Of a DNA stretch of 7,383 nucleotides, positions 5,098 to 7,383 are shown one piece after another. The notes under the pieces are model-generated. The model searched no databases and had not been told where the DNA came from. It was given only the letters and a program-made list of their open reading frames with translations. The position numbers and the translations under genes were made by a program. Every line of letters starts with the position of its first letter. Position 1 is the stretch's first letter. The DNA comes from Actinomycetota bacterium (GTDB taxonomy: Bacteria > Actinomycetota > Actinomycetes > S36-B12 > UBA10799): contig JAUPKO010000926.1 in the NCBI GenBank assembly GCA_030837395.1, forward strand, positions 1-7,383, read 5' to 3'.

Positions 5098-6693
5098 CTA
5101 TCGTGATAGTCGTCGGCGCGAATGTGACGCGCGAAGGCGATTGAACTCTATGTCGGCGTGTTCCGTTGCCTGCGTCGCTTCGCTTTCGAGGTATCTGTTG
5201 ACGGCGGCAATCTCGATGGCGCCACAGTCGGCCAGTTGCATGAGGACGCGATCCGCTATCGCCTTGATGTCGTCTCCAGGGTCTACGCAGACGTCGAATT
5301 GGCCGACGTGGCCTAGGGGCCGCTCGCGGACCCGCATCACGTGCCAGCCCGAGTCCGTGAGATCTGCCGACTTCAATCGGTCATGCTCCTCTCTTCCCGC
5401 ATGCCAGTAGCTGCCGTCATACTCAACAATCCAGCCAATGTCCGAGAGGACAATGTCGCATTCCCAGGTTCTCGACGGCGTCGACACACGTGACGCCCCA
5501 GGCGCGAAGACCTGGACCCCCAGTGCGAAACCAAGTTCAGCGGCGACGTGGACTTCGGTTCGAGAGCGATTCCTCGGGTAGCACTGCCTGCAACCTCGGG
5601 TGGCGGTCCGCTGGTTTACGCTCTGCTGCCACCTGTGCCCGCACACGTGGCAGCGCCACCAGACTTCAGCGCGCGAACTGATCGTGAGCTGCTCGGGAGG
5701 CATCTCATTGAGCTCCAGGTCGAAGTCTTGAAGAAGATCTGGTCGCAATGTGACGTTGTTTGTGCTGGACGCCTTGGCTCTACGGGCCGTGCCGCAAAAT
5801 GGACATCCCGTACCCGAACGGGCGTCAGATCCAACTCGCTCGGCAATGCGTGCTGCCCAACGATGGTCCGCGGCAACTGGGCAGACCCAGTGCACAAGTT
5901 TGCTGCTACGGGCGCTGTACGCGGAAGGGGCTAGGCCATTGAGTTCCCAATCCCACTCGGCGATCAAAAGGGGTTGAAGGTCAGCAAGGCTCGACCCCTC
6001 GGCTGGCCTTGATGAACGCTCCCCGTTGGCTCGATCTCGGCACTTCGGGCATCCTGTGCCAGCTGCTCGCGTCTTTACCTCCGCCTGCCAGGCGTGGCCG
6101 CAGGTCGCGCAGGTCCACTGGGCCTTCGCCGCTGATCCGGGGTTGACGCCAAACGGATCAAGGAGGTTATCAGGATCCCACTCCTCGAGCAGTTGGGGGT
6201 AAAGGTCTCCCAGGCTCTGCCCCGGTAATGGAGTGCTCCGAGCTCGGGCCCTCCGGTCGATGCCACAACCGGGGCAACCTCTGCCGGAGCCGACGCGCTT
6301 GTTTGGTGAGGCCCTGTATTCCGGGTGCTGGCCCGTGGGGCATCGCCACAGGACCCGGCGGTGGCTGTTTGGCTTGATCTCTGACGGCCCGACGGTATTG
6401 GTAGTTGCCCATTCGGCGGCCAGCGCGGGATACAGGTCTGCCAGGGATTGTCCGGGGTTGGGTCGAGCCCTGGCGTCACCGCTCCGCTGATTGCCACACC
6501 TTGGGCAACCGCGGCCGCGGGAACGGGCTTTGGCGGACATCCAGTATCTGTCGTGCCCTGCCGGGCACAGCCACTGCAGTTCCTGTGCCGACCCGTAACT
6601 GACTTCGGCTGGGTTCGGTGACGTTCCCTTGACCCATTCCGCCAACAGACCGGGGCACCTCTCGGCAAGGCTGGTGGTCCCACGTCTGCTCAC
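5098..6693 (-). CDS. Five-unit zinc-ribbon protein with C-terminal Vsr/DUF559-like nuclease domain
   Basis: This 531-residue protein (counted from the GTG at 6693) has five tandem units of about 60 residues at roughly 7-68, 83-144, 160-219, 235-301 and 317-372. Each follows the pattern SLADLYPxLxxEWD, then W-x-C near a GH or H, then GCPxC, as in the DUF4379 probable zinc-ribbon family. Units 3 and 5 have full CxxC-x-H plus CxxC sets; the others have one Cys and His in the first half. The C-terminal domain (about 374-465) resembles Vsr/DUF559-type PD-(D/E)XK nucleases: ECDIVL (Asp413), VEYDGSYWH (Glu424, Asp426, His431), DRLKSADL (Lys441) and GWHVMRVRE. The likely design is zinc ribbons for nucleic-acid or protein binding and a nuclease for cleavage. 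Substrate and role are unknown; phage defence is a guess. The stop TAG lies in a CTATC/GATAG inverted repeat. An alternative GTG start at 6720 lacks a good ribosome-binding site. Confidence 0.85.
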   Translation of the reverse strand: MSRRGTTSLAERCPGLLAEWVKGTSPNPAEVSYGSAQELQWLCPAGHDRYWMSAKARSRGRGCPRCGNQRSGDARARPNPGQSLADLYPALAAEWATTNTVGPSEIKPNSHRRVLWRCPTGQHPEYRASPNKRVGSGRGCPGCGIDRRARARSTPLPGQSLGDLYPQLLEEWDPDNLLDPFGVNPGSAAKAQWTCATCGHAWQAEVKTRAAGTGCPKCRDRANGERSSRPAEGSSLADLQPLLIAEWDWELNGLAPSAYSARSSKLVHWVCPVAADHRWAARIAERVGSDARSGTGCPFCGTARRAKASSTNNVTLRPDLLQDFDLELNEMPPEQLTISSRAEVWWRCHVCGHRWQQSVNQRTATRGCRQCYPRNRSRTEVHVAAELGFALGVQVFAPGASRVSTPSRTWECDIVLSDIGWIVEYDGSYWHAGREEHDRLKSADLTDSGWHVMRVRERPLGHVGQFDVCVDPGDDIKAIADRVLMQLADCGAIEIAAVNRYLESEATQATEHADIEFNRLRASHSRRRLSR

Positions 6694-6701
6694 TGCCTCG
6701 G

Positions 6702-6708
6702 TCCTCTC
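6702..6708 (-). promoter_or_regulatory. Ribosome-binding site selecting the GTG at 6693
   Basis: GAGAGGA (6708-6702, minus strand) is followed by an 8-base spacer and GTG at 6693-6691, which decides for this start over the upstream GTG at 6720. No convincing promoter boxes were found between here and 6878; the stretch 6721-6878 holds nothing else recognisable. Confidence 0.6.
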
Positions 6709-6878
6709 TGCCCAACCCACCCTAGAATCGCAGTTTCCGCAAGGGGTAGGTCTGCGAGCCGGCGAGTTGGGGACGTGTCAGCGGCGGGCGGATGAGGTGG
6801 CTGACGGTGAACGCAGGGCCTCAACCACGGACGGTTCCAGCAACACCCATAGATGGGCCTCCCGTCAGGAGGGTCAAG

Positions 6879-7215
6879 TGAACCGCCCAGGCGAGTCCGA
6901 TGACCTTCTAGTTTGAGACACCGACTGGTGTCGATGTCTGGTGGTGACCGAAGTGTGCGTGTTCGGCTTCGACCGGCGCGAGGTCGTCGCAGCTTTCGAA
7001 GGGTGGGCGGTGATTGAACCAGCCGACCCATTCCGCGGTGGCGGTCTTGATGTCGTCGAGGCCTTTCCATGGCCGGCACGCCTCGATCAGCTCGGTCTTG
7101 TAGAGACCTATCACCGTGTTGGCGAGGTCGTTGTCGTGGGAGGGGCCGACAGCACCCGTCGAGGCTTGATGCCCGCAGTCGCGAGGTGTTCGGAGTGGGC
7201 CACAGACGGTAAGTT
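6879..7215 (-). mobile_element. Truncated IS3-family element
   Basis: The remnant includes the 3' part of the transposase. Its probable outer end is TGAACCGCCC (6879-6888), which resembles the terminal sequence I recall for actinobacterial IS3-family elements. The other end and the whole 5' part of the element are missing. A 6-bp stem-loop, GACACC/GGTGTC (6917-6932), lies just inside the transposase stop. Confidence 0.55.
6908..7209 (-). pseudogene. IS3-family transposase (OrfB) C-terminal fragment, inactivated
   Basis: From 7209 the minus strand reads SVAHSEHLATAGIKP. After loss of one base at about 7163-7164, the next frame continues STGAVGPSHDND, then IGLYKTELI, WKGLDDIKTATAEWV and WFNHR, ending at 6908. 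This is the C-terminal part of the rve-type catalytic domain of IS3-family OrfB proteins. In the canonical DNAxAES/T block the Glu is the third catalytic acid; here the block reads DNDLANT, so Asn replaces it. Frameshift, missing catalytic residue and loss of the N-terminal half all show a dead gene. Confidence 0.8.
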
Positions 7216-7237
7216 GACGAGCGGCGATGAGCATTGG

Positions 7238-7381
7238 CTACTGTCCTGCGAGGAGCCCGGTCGGCACCGGTCGTCGGGGTTGGGCGGTCACGGCCGCGAC
7301 GACCTTTCGGGGATGTTCGAGCAGTTCGGCCATGGCGGCGAAGCTGCGGACAAATTCCTGGGCACTCCCATCTGCACTCTC
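7238..7381 (-). CDS. C-terminal end of an unidentified protein, 5' part outside the window
   Basis: A minus-strand frame is open from the right edge to a TAG at 7240-7238, giving 47 residues that begin ESADGSAQEFVRSF and end with TGLLAGQ. Codon use is moderately GC-rich in third positions, as expected for a real gene in this genome. There is a plausible helix (FVRSFAAMAELLEH) but no recognisable domain. It ends about 30 bases before the IS3 remnant. It could be a real gene end or chance open frame. Confidence 0.35.
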   Translation of the reverse strand, partial: ESADGSAQEFVRSFAAMAELLEHPRKVVAAVTAQPRRPVPTGLLAGQ

Positions 7382-7383
7382 AG

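Noticed and set aside
5098..5109. CTATC/GATAG inverted repeat at the zinc-ribbon nuclease stop codon as a terminator
   Set aside because: Five-bp arms with a 2-base spacer cannot form a stable RNA hairpin; this is likely chance.

Overview
The window is GC-rich throughout. It shows GTG as well as ATG starts, one apparently leaderless promoter, and transposase families common in actinobacteria, so a high-GC actinobacterium (Mycobacteriales-type) is the most likely source. That is an inference; no marker gene fixes the genus. No rRNA, tRNA, CRISPR array or core metabolic gene is visible. The gene content is that of an accessory, mobile-element-rich region.

Layout, left to right. (1) Bases 2-727, plus strand: the 3' part of a gene whose C-terminal domain looks like a PD-(D/E)XK nuclease; its 5' end lies outside the window. 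(2) About 728-2500: an IS110-family element with an apparently intact DEDD/serine transposase (1122-2366). About 390 bases of structured non-coding DNA precede it, and overlapping inverted repeats follow it. IS110 elements are known to encode a bridge RNA in a non-coding end, so both flanks are candidates. (3) 2511-2584: a perfect 22-bp inverted repeat with a 30-base spacer. (4) About 2600-3170: no intact gene; it holds the frameshifted N-terminal remnant of a second transposase (minus strand) and an imperfect 44-base direct repeat 460 bp apart. (5) 3245-6693: three minus-strand genes. The first in transcription order (6693-5098) is a 531-residue protein with five zinc-ribbon units and a Vsr/DUF559-like nuclease domain. 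After a 159-base gap with its own probable leaderless promoter comes a two-gene operon: an unrecognised 334-residue protein with a predicted helix-turn-helix, coupled by an ATGA overlap to a DUF3800-like (RNase H-fold) protein. (6) About 6879-7209: a dead IS3-family remnant with a frameshift and a lost catalytic Glu. (7) 7238-7383: the last 47 codons of an unidentified minus-strand reading frame.

The most interesting part is the three-gene cassette bounded by transposon debris, with two nuclease-type proteins and a DNA-binding-type protein. It has the look of a cargo or defence module, but no function can be proved from the sequence. The second point of interest is the IS110 element, which may be active and carry an undescribed bridge RNA.
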